This document shows, one piece after another, positions 52,616-61,006 of a stretch of 64,000 nucleotides of DNA (positions are counted from its first letter, which is position 1; each line of letters starts with the position of its first letter). Below the pieces are notes generated by a model, which saw only the letters and a list, made by a program, of their open reading frames with translations, searched no databases and had not been told where the DNA came from. Source of the stretch: Polyangium spumosum (lineage in GTDB: Bacteria; Myxococcota_A; Polyangia; Polyangiales; Polyangiaceae). The position numbers were made by a program, and so were the translations under genes. The stretch lies in assembly GCF_009649845.1 (NCBI RefSeq), contig NZ_WJIE01000004.1:372001-436000 (forward strand), in the 5' to 3' direction.

Positions 52616-54985
52616 ATGCCGCCGCCTCCTGGGCAAGACCCGTCCGCGCTCTCCTTCCTGGTGCTCGCGGAGATCGCGGCCGGGGAGTCGGCGCGGGTCG
52701 ATCTCTGCCGCGTGACCCACGGCCCCGCCGAGGGCCGCCTCGTCGCCGTCAAGCGCCTCCACCCGCACCTCGCCAGCGACCCCGCGTTCGTCGCGCAGTT
52801 CCGCGACGAGATGTGGATGACCGCGGCGCTCCGGCACGCGAACGTGGTCGAGGTCGTGGGCTGGGGCAGCGACGATCAGGGTCTCTACCTCGCCGTCGAG
52901 CTCGTGCAGGGCGTCTCGCTCGCGCGGCTCATGAAGACCATCTTCGACACGAAAGAGGCCTTCACCGAGCGGATGGTCGTCTTCCTCGCGCGGCAGATCT
53001 GCCGCGGCCTCGGGACCGCGCACGCCCTGCGCGCGCCGAGCGGCGAGCACATGAGCCTCGTCCACCGCGATCTCACGCCCGGCAACGTGCTCTGCTCGTT
53101 CCAGGGCGACGTGAAGATCACCGACTTCGGCCTCGCGAAGGCCAAGCAGCGGCTCACGCGCACGCTGACCGGCATGGTCAAGGGCCAGCTCGAGTACATC
53201 TCCCCGGAGCAGGCCACGGGCAACAACATCGACGCGCGCGCCGACATCTTCTCGCTCGGCGTGATGCTCTTCGAGCTCTTCGCGGGCCGCAGGCCCTGGG
53301 TCGCGCCGAACGACATGGAGCTCGCGCGCATGCTCATGACGGCGCCCCCGGCCGACCTCTTCAAGCTCCGGCCGAGGATCGATCGCGAGCTCGTAAGCAT
53401 CGTGAGCAAGTGCCTCGAGAAGGACCCGAAGGCGCGCTTCCAGTCCGTCGCCGAGATCCTCGCGCGGCTCGACGAGTGGCTGAGCGCGCACGGGTACATG
53501 GAGGACAACGAGGAGGCCCTCGGCCGCTTCGTCCGCCGGAACGCGATGCGCCAGATGGCCTGGTTCGAGCGCGTGATCGCGAGCCAGACGCCCGAGATCA
53601 AGAAGGAAAAACCTCGCCCGCCCACGTTCACCGGCGGCTCGGTCGTGGCCCCGCTCCCGAGAGATCCGCCTCCCGAGGTCGGGGGCTACGCTCGGCAAGC
53701 CGAGCTGCGCCCCCAGACCCCCAGGCGCATCGACTCGCCCCCGCCGACGGAGCGCCCGGGCACGAAACGATCGGCAGGGGCCGGCTCGACGAGCCCGATC
53801 GCGGCCTCGAACGAGCTCGCCGAGGACACGACCGCCGAAGTCGTGAAGACCCCCTCGCGGCGGGCCGCGACGCTCGGGAGCGCGCCGCGCATCAGCGGGC
53901 GCGGCACGGGCGAAGGCGAGGTCGACTGGGGCGAAGAGGTCCCGACGCTCGTCAAGGGCACGCCGGAGCAGCTCGCCATGCTGCGCCAGCAGTTCAAGGG
54001 GGGCAAACCCTTCGATCCGAAGCTCGTCGCCGCCGACGTCGCCGCGTCGCGCCCCGCGCCCCCGCCCGAGGCCCCCGAGGACAAACGCGCCTCGCTCCCG
54101 AGTTACGCCACCGTCGTCGAGGGCAAACCCTCGGTCGAGGGCGCGGGCCGCTACGAAGGTCCCGACAGCGAAGAGCTCGACGATCCCACGGCGCCCATCG
54201 GCGACATGCTCCGCAAGGTCCGCGCCGCGACGGCCGCGCGTGCGGCGCCTCCCGCGCCGCCCGGTCAGATCGTCGCCGCGGACCCCTCCGTGCCGCTGCC
54301 GCCCGTCACCACCCGCAGCGCCGGCTCTGCCCCGCCTCCGCCTCCGGTGCCGCCCGAGCCGAGCGGCGAGGAGCGCCTGCTCCGCGAGGCCGAGCGGCTC
54401 TCCATCGAGGCCATGCGCCTCGCCGAGGAGGCGAAGGCCGCGTACACCCGCGCCGAGCGGAAGGCCGCGCTCGCCAAGGCCACGAGTGACGCCGCCGCCA
54501 TCGCCGCGGAGGCGCTGCGGATCGGCAAGGCCCAGGGCGTGACCGACGGCCTCCGCCGGCTCGAGGTCGCGCTCGCGATGGAGCGATCGGCCCGCGCGAC
54601 CGAGGGCGCGGCGGCCGCGTCGACCGTGAGCGCGCCGCCTCCGGGCTTCGCGGCCATGGCCCCGCCGCCGATGCCGCCGGCCGCGCCGATCCCGGGCCTC
54701 TCGCCCATGCCGTCTCCGTCGGCGCCTCCGCTCGCGGGCTCCTCCCTTTCTGTTCCTGCGCCGCCGCTGATCCCGCCGGCGCCTCCCGTGCCGGGTCGCT
54801 CGGTGCCGCCGGGCGCCACGCGCCTGCCCGATCGCCACGCCTTGCCTGCGCCCGACCTCGACGCGGACGCCTTCACCACGCGCCTCCGTCCGCGCGTGCT
54901 CGGCCTGCAACCGCCGGTGATCGTGGCCATCGGCGTCGGCGTGGTCGTCGTCCTCTTGCTCGTGCTCTGGATCGGCTTTTCGTGA
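52616..54985 (+). CDS. Ser/Thr protein kinase with unusual HRDLTPGN loop and single C-terminal membrane helix
   Basis: The 789-residue kinase has a degenerate Gly loop (IAAGESARVDLCRV), VAVKRLHPHLA, catalytic loop HRDLTPGNVL with Thr where Lys is common, DFGLAKAKQ and QLEYISPEQATG. A Pro/Ala/Gly-rich linker of about 400 residues follows and contains the dispersed palindromic element at 53681-53726 (translated GGYARQAELRPQTPR). A coiled Ala/Glu/Arg segment near 590-650 is EERLLREAERLSIEAMRLAE. One membrane helix ends the protein (VIVAIGVGVVVVLLLVLWI). It is probably active, but Thr and the weak loop make this uncertain. Confidence 0.88.
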   Translation: MPPPPGQDPSALSFLVLAEIAAGESARVDLCRVTHGPAEGRLVAVKRLHPHLASDPAFVAQFRDEMWMTAALRHANVVEVVGWGSDDQGLYLAVELVQGVSLARLMKTIFDTKEAFTERMVVFLARQICRGLGTAHALRAPSGEHMSLVHRDLTPGNVLCSFQGDVKITDFGLAKAKQRLTRTLTGMVKGQLEYISPEQATGNNIDARADIFSLGVMLFELFAGRRPWVAPNDMELARMLMTAPPADLFKLRPRIDRELVSIVSKCLEKDPKARFQSVAEILARLDEWLSAHGYMEDNEEALGRFVRRNAMRQMAWFERVIASQTPEIKKEKPRPPTFTGGSVVAPLPRDPPPEVGGYARQAELRPQTPRRIDSPPPTERPGTKRSAGAGSTSPIAASNELAEDTTAEVVKTPSRRAATLGSAPRISGRGTGEGEVDWGEEVPTLVKGTPEQLAMLRQQFKGGKPFDPKLVAADVAASRPAPPPEAPEDKRASLPSYATVVEGKPSVEGAGRYEGPDSEELDDPTAPIGDMLRKVRAATAARAAPPAPPGQIVAADPSVPLPPVTTRSAGSAPPPPPVPPEPSGEERLLREAERLSIEAMRLAEEAKAAYTRAERKAALAKATSDAAAIAAEALRIGKAQGVTDGLRRLEVALAMERSARATEGAAAASTVSAPPPGFAAMAPPPMPPAAPIPGLSPMPSPSAPPLAGSSLSVPAPPLIPPAPPVPGRSVPPGATRLPDRHALPAPDLDADAFTTRLRPRVLGLQPPVIVAIGVGVVVVLLLVLWIGFS
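53681..53726. repeat. dispersed palindromic element, copy inside a kinase gene
   Basis: GGGGGC, GCTCGGC/GCCGAGC and GCCCCCAGACCCCC repeat the intergenic element at 10718-10762 with few changes, in frame within the kinase linker. Both copies keep the inner palindrome, differing at its loop (GA there, AA here) and at a few outer bases. A third, degraded resemblance is at 57141-57166 (GGGGGCGCGGCTCGGG and GCCGAGG). Confidence 0.7.
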
Positions 54986-55048
54986 CGCGCTGTGCCCAGG
55001 CCTTCCGCGCTTGATCTCGGAAGCGGCCTTTCGCTACCGTGATCCGCG

Positions 55049-56575
55049 ATGAGCAAAGACGTTGAATGGGTCATGATCGGCCTCGACCCCAAGATGTCCC
55101 GCCGCCAGGGGATGCCGCCGCAGCTCCCCATTCCCAAGAGCGAGTTCGAGGGTCTGGCCGACAAGGGCCTGTCCATCGACAACGCCCGCAAGTGGATCAA
55201 GTCGTTCCTCAACGACTCGCCCGCGGGCAAGGATGGCAACTGGCGCAAGAAGAACAGCCAGCTCGTCTCGGCGCTGGAGGTCTTCCTCGACAAGGCGCCG
55301 CTGCTCGATCGCGCCCAGAACGGCTTCGCCGAGAACGACTTCGAAAAGGCGCTCTCCGCGCTCAAGCGTATCGCCTCGATGGATCCCGACGATCACGCGG
55401 CGCGCCTGAACCTCGCCGCCGCGCAGACGGCGCTGCGTGATTACCCGGCCGCGCTGAAGACGTACCAGTCGATCCGCAAGACCTTCGAGGGGGACGCGGA
55501 TTATCACGTGGGCCTCGGCCAGGTCCACGCGACGATGGGCAACAAGGACGCGGCGATCGACGAGTTCGTCCTCGCGCTCGAGGCCCAGCCCGACTGCCAG
55601 CCCGCGCTCGACGCGCTCGCCAAGCTCGGCGTCCTCGTGCCCGTCTACGAGAACCCGCGTGACGCCACCTCGCTCACCTACGTGCGCAGCGACAAGGTCG
55701 ACGAGTACCTCACCTCGGTGTGGGACGCCGAGGCGCGCGACGCCGCGTATTACCTCGAGCAGCTCGCGTATCACGAGCGCGAGAGCCGCCCCCTCGTGGT
55801 GCTCGCGATCGCCGATCGTATCGTCAAGCTCGGCGACGCGGCGTCCGTCGAGCGCGGCGAGCTCGCGCGTATCGCGGCGCTGCGTGACCTCGGCCGTCGT
55901 GACGAGGCCCTCGCGGCGGCGAAGGCGTACGTCGAGAAGGCGCCGAAGTCGGCGGGCGCGCACGTCGAGCTCGGGCGCTGCCTCGCGGCGCTCGGGAACG
56001 TGGACGAGGCGCGCGCGGCGCTCGACAAGGCGCTCGAGGCCGATCCGGGGGATCTGCTCGCGCTCCAGTACCGGTTCTGGCCCGCGGACGCGGCCACGAA
56101 CATCCAGGGCGTTTCGAACGCGATCCCCGCGCTCACGGCCTTCGCCGAGGCGCACCCGAACGCCGTGGGCGCGTGGCGCTCGCTCGCGCGGGCGAAGATC
56201 GCGACGGGCGCGAAGGACGAGGGCATCGACCTCCTCAAGAAGGCCGTCGCGCTGCGCGCCGACGACGACGACCTGCGCGCCGAGCTCTGGACGCAGCTCG
56301 GCAACGAGAAGCGTTACCAGGAGATCGTCGACGACGCGGGCAAGCTCGAGAACCTGGCCAAGCGCGACTGGAAGCTGCGCTGGAACGAGGCGGAGGCCTA
56401 CCTCGGCCTCGAGAAGAAGATCGAGGCGCGCGGCGCGTTCTCGGCCATCAATTTCGACGACTCGTTGCACGTCGACATCCGCAAGCGCGCCAAGCGCGCG
56501 GTGAAATCGATCGACGAGGGCCTCACCCTCGGCGGCGTCATGTCCAATCCGGAGACGCCCCCCGCCGCGACCTGA
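55049..56575 (+). CDS. TPR protein
   Basis: The 508-residue soluble product begins at ATG 55049. After an N-terminal basic region it is made of TPR-like helix pairs: AQNGFAENDFEKALSALKRI, AALKTYQSIRKTFEGDADY, GRCLAALGNVDEARAALDKA and LARAKIATGAKDEGIDLLKK. The C-terminus is short and loosely structured. It is 63 bp downstream of the kinase gene on the same strand and may serve as its scaffold, which is inference from position. It ends at the terminator 56599-56637. Confidence 0.75.
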   Translation: MSKDVEWVMIGLDPKMSRRQGMPPQLPIPKSEFEGLADKGLSIDNARKWIKSFLNDSPAGKDGNWRKKNSQLVSALEVFLDKAPLLDRAQNGFAENDFEKALSALKRIASMDPDDHAARLNLAAAQTALRDYPAALKTYQSIRKTFEGDADYHVGLGQVHATMGNKDAAIDEFVLALEAQPDCQPALDALAKLGVLVPVYENPRDATSLTYVRSDKVDEYLTSVWDAEARDAAYYLEQLAYHERESRPLVVLAIADRIVKLGDAASVERGELARIAALRDLGRRDEALAAAKAYVEKAPKSAGAHVELGRCLAALGNVDEARAALDKALEADPGDLLALQYRFWPADAATNIQGVSNAIPALTAFAEAHPNAVGAWRSLARAKIATGAKDEGIDLLKKAVALRADDDDLRAELWTQLGNEKRYQEIVDDAGKLENLAKRDWKLRWNEAEAYLGLEKKIEARGAFSAINFDDSLHVDIRKRAKRAVKSIDEGLTLGGVMSNPETPPAAT

Positions 56576-56598
56576 TCGTCCGGACGAACGACACGAAT

Positions 56599-56637
56599 AA
56601 GGCGCGAGCCCGAGGCATGGGGCTCGCGCCTTTTTTT
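56599..56637 (+). terminator. intrinsic terminator after the TPR gene
   Basis: AAGGCGCGAGCCC (56599-56611) pairs with GGGCTCGCGCCTT (56620-56632) through 13 bp, followed by TTTTTTT. It is close to the end of the leftward gene at 56641 and may also serve it. Confidence 0.9.
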
Positions 56638-56640
56638 GTT

Positions 56641-57117
56641 TCACTTCATCGGCAGCGGCTCTTCCGTCGTCACCGTGCCGTAGATGCCACCCACGATCGC
56701 GCCGAACGCGAGGTGCGCGGCCACGAACGCGAGGATCCCGAGCCCGCCGTACTTCGACATGAAGAAGCCCGGCGCCGCCACGAGCTCGGGCACGAGCGGG
56801 TGCATCAGGCCGACGAGGCCCACGAAGATGCCCGCGAGCGCGAGGTGCACGAGCGAGACCTTGAGGCCCGCCGCGACGCCGGCGCTCCGCGTCACCGTCT
56901 CGAACACGGCGCCGTAGGCGATACCGATGAGCCCCGAGAGCATGATGGTCACGAAAAAACCGACGAGCCACGTCATGCTGGTCGGCGCATTTCCGGGCAA
57001 CGTGCCGAGGAGCTGCGCGACGTCCGCCGACGCGCCGGCCGCGCGCGCGGCCGTCAGGATCAGCGTCATTGCGGCGCCGCCGACGATCCCTGCGAAGAAT
57101 GCTTTTCCGACGTTCAT
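56641..57117 (-). CDS. four-helix membrane protein
   Basis: The 158-residue product starts at ATG 57117 with GGAGGG upstream. It has about four hydrophobic segments: AFFAGIVGGAAMTLILTAA, TWLVGFFVTIMLSGLIGIA, SLVHLALAGIFVGLVGLMH and LGILAFVAAHLAFGAIVGG. Small Gly/Ala-rich helices resemble uncharacterised inner-membrane proteins. I see no transporter motif. An inverted repeat lies about 130 bp upstream (57246-57271). Convergent with the TPR gene. Confidence 0.75.
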   Translation of the reverse strand: MNVGKAFFAGIVGGAAMTLILTAARAAGASADVAQLLGTLPGNAPTSMTWLVGFFVTIMLSGLIGIAYGAVFETVTRSAGVAAGLKVSLVHLALAGIFVGLVGLMHPLVPELVAAPGFFMSKYGGLGILAFVAAHLAFGAIVGGIYGTVTTEEPLPMK

Positions 57118-57245
57118 GCCTGCCCTCCTTTTCCCGCTCGGGGGGCGCGGCTCGGGCGAGCCGAGGCCGAACGGGCGTCCCCGAGCGTTCCCAGGGCAAA
57201 CGGGGTGCCAGGCGGGCTCTACGGTGTGTTATCGATGTTTCGTGG

Positions 57246-57271
57246 ATTTCCAGGGATCGTTTCCTGGAAAT
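57246..57271. promoter_or_regulatory. 9-bp perfect inverted repeat
   Basis: ATTTCCAGG (57246-57254) and CCTGGAAAT (57263-57271) form a perfect inverted repeat with an 8-nt centre, about 130 bp upstream of the leftward membrane gene. There is no T-run. Operator or weak hairpin are both possible. Confidence 0.3.
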
Positions 57272-57359
57272 GGGGCGAAGACCGGTTCTGATGAGCGTGG
57301 ACGCTCGTGCCGGTTACGCCGGTGGGCAATCCCTGCTCGAGCCGGCTTGGCGCGCGTGA

Positions 57360-58280
57360 TCAAAAGTCATTCGAGCACGCAGAGAGCTGGCTGCTGCACG
57401 TGGTGTCGATGCAGTTGATGCAGTCGGTGGATCCGTCTCCACCCGCGCAGAAATTCGCGCTGCACACCGCCGCGCAGGTCCCGCAAGCACACGTGTTGAA
57501 CGCGTTCCAGAGCGACTGCGACTCCGGGCAGAGCGTCGCGCTCGACCCGGGGTAGTACTCGGCGCAGCGCACGCAGGCGCCGCCGCCGCCGCAGTCCACG
57601 GAGTCGGAGCCCTCGGGGCAGAGGCCCGAGCCTTCCGGCTCGTCGCAGTAGCCGTCGGACGTGTAGGCGCAGTAGCAATCGGTCGGATCGGTCCCGGCCG
57701 CGCAGGTCCCCGTCCCGCCGGGCTCGTCGCAGACGCCGTTGTTCTCGGTGGGGCACGACAGGCCGCAATCGAGCGGATCGGAGCCCTCCGCGCAGAGCCC
57801 CGTCCCCTCCGGCTCGTCGCAGATCCCGTCGCCGGCCGAGGGGCACGTCGGCACGGAGCAATCCATCGTATCGGATCCTGCCACGCAGAGGCCATCACCC
57901 TTGGGCGGAGGCTCATTGCAGACGCCGTTGTTCACCAGGTTGCAGGCCGGCGGCGGGTTCAGGCACGAATTGAGGTCGCTCTCCTCGGCGAAGCACATCG
58001 ACTCGTCGTAATCGCCGTCGGCGCAGGCGGCGTCGTTGGTCAGGCAGCGCAGGAGGGTCGAGTATTCCTCGCCGCAGTCGGACTCGGACTCGTCCTTCAG
58101 GTTGATCTTGTCGTCGACGCAGGTCGCGCGCTCGCTGTCCGTGCACCCATTGCAATCGCAACGTTGATTGCAGTACTTTTGCTCGGTGGTCAGGGGGTCC
58201 TCGCCGCCACACGCGGCGAAGCTCGTCGCGGCCGCGAAGAAGAGCAGGGTCAAGCCTTTGGCCAAACGCTTGTGGGTCAT
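57360..58280 (-). CDS. Cys-rich lipoprotein with four DGxCDEPxG...C...DC repeats
   Basis: The 306-residue product begins at ATG 58280, preceded by GGGAG with a 5-nt spacer. It has a signal peptide and lipobox SFAAC. The body has more than 30 Cys. Four consecutive repeats of about 30 residues share NNGVC or DGICDEPEGTGLC, followed by GSDPLDC (positions about 117-235). They look like small disulfide- or metal-bound units. A further Cys-rich C-terminus follows. This type of surface lipoprotein is common in myxobacteria but has no known function. Confidence 0.8.
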   Translation of the reverse strand: MTHKRLAKGLTLLFFAAATSFAACGGEDPLTTEQKYCNQRCDCNGCTDSERATCVDDKINLKDESESDCGEEYSTLLRCLTNDAACADGDYDESMCFAEESDLNSCLNPPPACNLVNNGVCNEPPPKGDGLCVAGSDTMDCSVPTCPSAGDGICDEPEGTGLCAEGSDPLDCGLSCPTENNGVCDEPGGTGTCAAGTDPTDCYCAYTSDGYCDEPEGSGLCPEGSDSVDCGGGGACVRCAEYYPGSSATLCPESQSLWNAFNTCACGTCAAVCSANFCAGGDGSTDCINCIDTTCSSQLSACSNDF

Positions 58281-58445
58281 CGGTGCTCCCGCAAATGGGT
58301 TGGGGGCGCCGCGCGCGGGCGCCTCGAAAAGAAAGGAGCGGCCTACGCGTGCTGGCGGAGACCATTTGTAAACGTTATCACGGACGCAGGCGCGCGTCCA
58401 GGGCGGCAGGGAACGGGGCGTCCCCGCGGAGAATCCGGGGCGGCG

Positions 58446-59720
58446 TCAGCGCCTCGAGGCCGGCTCGGGCAGGACCACCTTCGAGGGAGGAGCCCCCGTG
58501 ATGAGCCGCGCCGCGCGCTCGTATGTCAGGTAAGAAAAAGCCCATTCGAACAGCACGAGGAACCGATTCCGGAACCCGATCAAGAAAAACACGTGAATCA
58601 GGATCCACGCGACCCACGCGACGAAGCCCGAGAGCTCGACCCGGCCGAGATCCGCCACCGCCGCGTTACGCCCGATCGTGGCGAGCGAGCCCTTGTCCAC
58701 GTAGCGGAACGGGCGCCGCGGCTCGCCCTTCATCGTCCGCAGGATGTTCCGCGCCGTGTGGCGCGCCTCCTGGATCGCCGCGGGCGCGAGGCCCGGGACG
58801 GGCCGGCCGTCCTGCTCGAGGAAGGCGAGATCCCCGATCACGAAGACCTCCGGGTGGCCGGGCACGGAGAGGTCCGGCGTGACCTTCACCCGCCCCGCGC
58901 GATCGAGCGGCGCCCCCAGCCATTGGCCGAGCGGCGAGGCCCGTACGCCCGCGGCCCAGAGCACCGTCTTCGCGGCGAGGCGCTCCTCGCCGATCGACAC
59001 CCCTTCCGGGTCGATGCCCGTCACCTTCGCGTTCGTGCGCACCTCCACCCCGAGCCGCTCGAGCTGCCGCTTCGCGCGCGCCGAGAGCAGCTCCGAATAC
59101 GTCGGCAGCACGCGATCGATCCCCTCGAGCAGCACGATTCGCGCGGCCGTGGGATCGATCACCCGGAAGTCGTTGGCGACGGTATGGTGAGCGACCTCGG
59201 CCAGCGTCCCGGCCAGCTCCACGCCCGTCGGTCCTCCGCCCACGATCACGAACGTCAGCCACGCGGCGCGCTCCTCCGGCGTGGGCGCGCAGCATTCGGC
59301 TTTTTCGAATGCGAGCAGCACGCGGCGCCGGATCTCCAGGGCGTCCTCGAGGCTCTTCAGCCCCGGGGCCAGGGCTTCCCAGTCGTCGTGCCCGAAATAC
59401 GAGTGGCTCGCGCCCGTCGCGAGGATGAGAAAATCGTATCCGAACGTGCCGGCCGTCGAGGAGATCGTGCGCTCGTCCGGATCGATGCCCGTCACCTCGG
59501 CCAGCAGGACCTGCACGTTTCGCTGATCGCGCAGCACGCGCCGGATGGGCGCGGCGATCTCGGCCGGGTTCAGCCCTGCGGTCGCGACCTGGTAGAGCAG
59601 GGGCTGGAAGAGGTGGTGGTTCTTGCGGTCGAGCAGGGTGATACGTACGGGCGCGTTTCGGAGCGCCTTGGCGGCGTAGAGCCCTCCGAAGCCGCCGCCC
59701 ACGATGACCACGTGGGGCAC
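58446..59720 (-). CDS. ndh: type II NADH dehydrogenase (NDH-2)
   Basis: The non-proton-pumping flavoenzyme passes electrons from NADH to quinone at the inner membrane. The 424-residue product starts at GTG 59720 (VPHVVIVGGGFGG), chosen because AAGGAG lies 9 nt upstream; GTG 59726 is also possible. Two Rossmann motifs are visible, VIVGGGFGGLYAAKAL and FVIVGGGPTGVELAGTL, as well as HLFQPLLYQVATAGL and the VFVIGDLAFL flavin loop. The C-terminus carries the hydrophobic amphipathic membrane helix typical of the family (AWILIHVFFLIGFRNRFLV). Confidence 0.92.
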   Translation of the reverse strand: MPHVVIVGGGFGGLYAAKALRNAPVRITLLDRKNHHLFQPLLYQVATAGLNPAEIAAPIRRVLRDQRNVQVLLAEVTGIDPDERTISSTAGTFGYDFLILATGASHSYFGHDDWEALAPGLKSLEDALEIRRRVLLAFEKAECCAPTPEERAAWLTFVIVGGGPTGVELAGTLAEVAHHTVANDFRVIDPTAARIVLLEGIDRVLPTYSELLSARAKRQLERLGVEVRTNAKVTGIDPEGVSIGEERLAAKTVLWAAGVRASPLGQWLGAPLDRAGRVKVTPDLSVPGHPEVFVIGDLAFLEQDGRPVPGLAPAAIQEARHTARNILRTMKGEPRRPFRYVDKGSLATIGRNAAVADLGRVELSGFVAWVAWILIHVFFLIGFRNRFLVLFEWAFSYLTYERAARLITGAPPSKVVLPEPASRR

Positions 59721-59933
59721 GTGCACCGGCTCCTTGCGTGATTTCGGGGAACGGCCCGGCTCACCGAACGTGATGGGGCTGCCGTGCTCGTCCGCGCGGC
59801 GCTGTGCGAAACGCGCCCTGCGCGGCGCATGCTTCGGCCTCCCCGTTCGCCCCGACGCACCTTTCATGCCCGGGGCGATGCAATCAGCGGTCCAGGTGAG
59901 GCGGTGGGGCGCTTCGGACGGGCGTCCTGGTCC

Positions 59934-60434
59934 TCAAGAATGGGTCTTGACCCAGTCGTTCATGAAGACGGCGCTGTCGTTCCAGCCGTCGCGGAGCTGC
60001 TTCTCGGCGGAGCTCTCGATGAGGCCTCCGATGCCGAACACCTTCGCCTCGATGATGATCTCGGCGATGCGGCGGACCTTCTTGTCGCCGACGGGCTCGA
60101 CGCGCATCGTGCCTTCGTTGCGCAGCTTGTCGGCCATGTTGCCGGGGATCATCTTCCACGACCAGAGGTTGGTGGCCTTGTTGAGCCGGCCTTCCTCCGT
60201 GTAGCCGAAGTTCGAGCCGAGCACCTTGGCGACGGGCCCGGGCACGTTCATCTTGGGCGTCCCTGCGACCTTGCGGACGACCTCGGTGTCGCTGTCGCGC
60301 TGGTCGAGGATGCGGAAGTCGGGGAAGCCGAGGTGTCCCTTGTAGAGCTTCTCGTTGAATTCTTTGTCGAGGAACACCTTCCAGAAGGTCTCCACGTCGC
60401 AGTTGATCTCGTGTGTGACGGTGAACTTGGCCAT
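59934..60434 (-). CDS. DUF2505 (SRPBCC superfamily) protein
   Basis: The 166-residue soluble protein starts at ATG 60434 with AGGAG 5 nt upstream. The sequence fits DUF2505: FTVTHEINCDVETFWKVFLD at the N-terminus, then strands ending FGIGGLIESSAEKQLRDGW. SRPBCC proteins bind lipids or other hydrophobic ligands in a helix-grip pocket. No ligand can be named. It is the last protein gene before the unusual RNA region, transcribed away from it. Confidence 0.8.
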   Translation of the reverse strand: MAKFTVTHEINCDVETFWKVFLDKEFNEKLYKGHLGFPDFRILDQRDSDTEVVRKVAGTPKMNVPGPVAKVLGSNFGYTEEGRLNKATNLWSWKMIPGNMADKLRNEGTMRVEPVGDKKVRRIAEIIIEAKVFGIGGLIESSAEKQLRDGWNDSAVFMNDWVKTHS

Positions 60435-60574
60435 GACGTCTCCTGGTTCTGCCCGGGGGGCCGACGCTCGCGCCATCGGGGGCTTCGTGGCCTTCGGGGC
60501 TCTCGAGGGCGGCGACTCTACCAGCGAGGGCCGTCCTTCCATAGCCTCCCTGCGACGGCACTTTGCGCTCTGCC

Positions 60575-60693
60575 CGGGGCGGTCAGCCGCCCCTGGCATC
60601 CGCGATGCACGGCGTCATGGGCCTCGGCTCCGGTGCGCATCGCGTTCCCGGTAGGGGGGTCGAAAAGAAAAAGAGATAACCGGGAACTTTTTT
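60575..60693 (+). ncRNA. candidate structured RNA: three hairpins and intrinsic terminator
   Basis: Three hairpins follow one another: GGGGCGG/CCGCCCC around 60575-60592; CGCGATGC (60601-60608) with GCATCGCG (60637-60644); GTTCCCGGT (60644-60652) with ACCGGGAAC (60679-60687). The last is followed by T6 (60688-60693), so it is an intrinsic terminator for a rightward transcript, although no rightward protein gene precedes it. The loop of the last hairpin is 26 nt of mostly A and G. The total of about 120 nt is like a Y RNA or other sRNA. No convincing promoter is visible; the 5' end is a guess. It lies about 2 kb upstream of the Ro60 gene. Confidence 0.5.
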
Positions 60694-60694
60694 G

Positions 60695-60723
60695 TTGCAA
60701 AGTCGATCCGAGACGAGTATCTC
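60695..60723 (+). promoter_or_regulatory. weak promoter candidate for the second orphan RNA
   Basis: TTGCAA (60695-60700) and TATCTC (60718-60723) are separated by 17 bp, right after the first terminator. Matches to the consensus are moderate. Confidence 0.3.
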
Positions 60724-60741
60724 TCGCCGGAGAGTTTCCAC

Positions 60742-60933
60742 ATGTTGATCCGCCCCACGACTGATCGGAACCACGAACGAGCCGCGCTGCTGGCAGCGGG
60801 ACTCGTGTGCGTGGCGTTCGATCGGGCGCGGAGTGCGGGACACATGGGGCCCAAGGTCGGCAAAGTCGAGTCTTTCTGCGGATATACGCTTCGTGATTCG
60901 CGGCAGCTCGGCAACCCGGCGGAGGGCACGTAG
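60742..60933 (+). CDS. possible 63-residue small protein
   Basis: The frame starts at ATG 60742 with GGAGAG at 60729-60734, 7 nt upstream, and follows the promoter candidate. It ends 31 bp before the terminator 60965-61006. Third positions are G or C in about three quarters of codons, lower than in the surrounding genes, so coding is doubtful. The sequence has no family I know. It may equally be an untranslated part of an RNA. Confidence 0.25.
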   Translation: MLIRPTTDRNHERAALLAAGLVCVAFDRARSAGHMGPKVGKVESFCGYTLRDSRQLGNPAEGT

Positions 60934-60935
60934 GC

Positions 60936-60970
60936 GGTAGAGCAAGCGTCATTGTGACGACTGCGAAGGC
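60936..60970 (+). pseudogene. tRNA-His-like fragment fused to a terminator
   Basis: GGTAGAGC (60936-60943), a D-arm-like motif, is followed by TTGTGACGACTGCGAAGGC (60952-60970). That differs only by two bases/one indel from TTGTGACCCTGCGAAGGC in the tRNA-His gene (62549-62566), including the GTG anticodon loop. No full tRNA can be folded: there is no T arm, and the 3' part runs into the terminator stem. Confidence 0.4.
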
Positions 60971-61006
60971 CGCCTCGGGAGATCCCAGGCGGCCTTCGGC
61001 GTTTTT
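60965..61006 (+). terminator. intrinsic terminator with tRNA-like upstream arm
   Basis: GAAGGCCGCCT (60965-60975) pairs perfectly with AGGCGGCCTTC (60987-60997), with GGGA/TCCC nested inside, followed by GTTTTT at 61001-61006. No conventional rightward gene precedes it. Confidence 0.85.
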
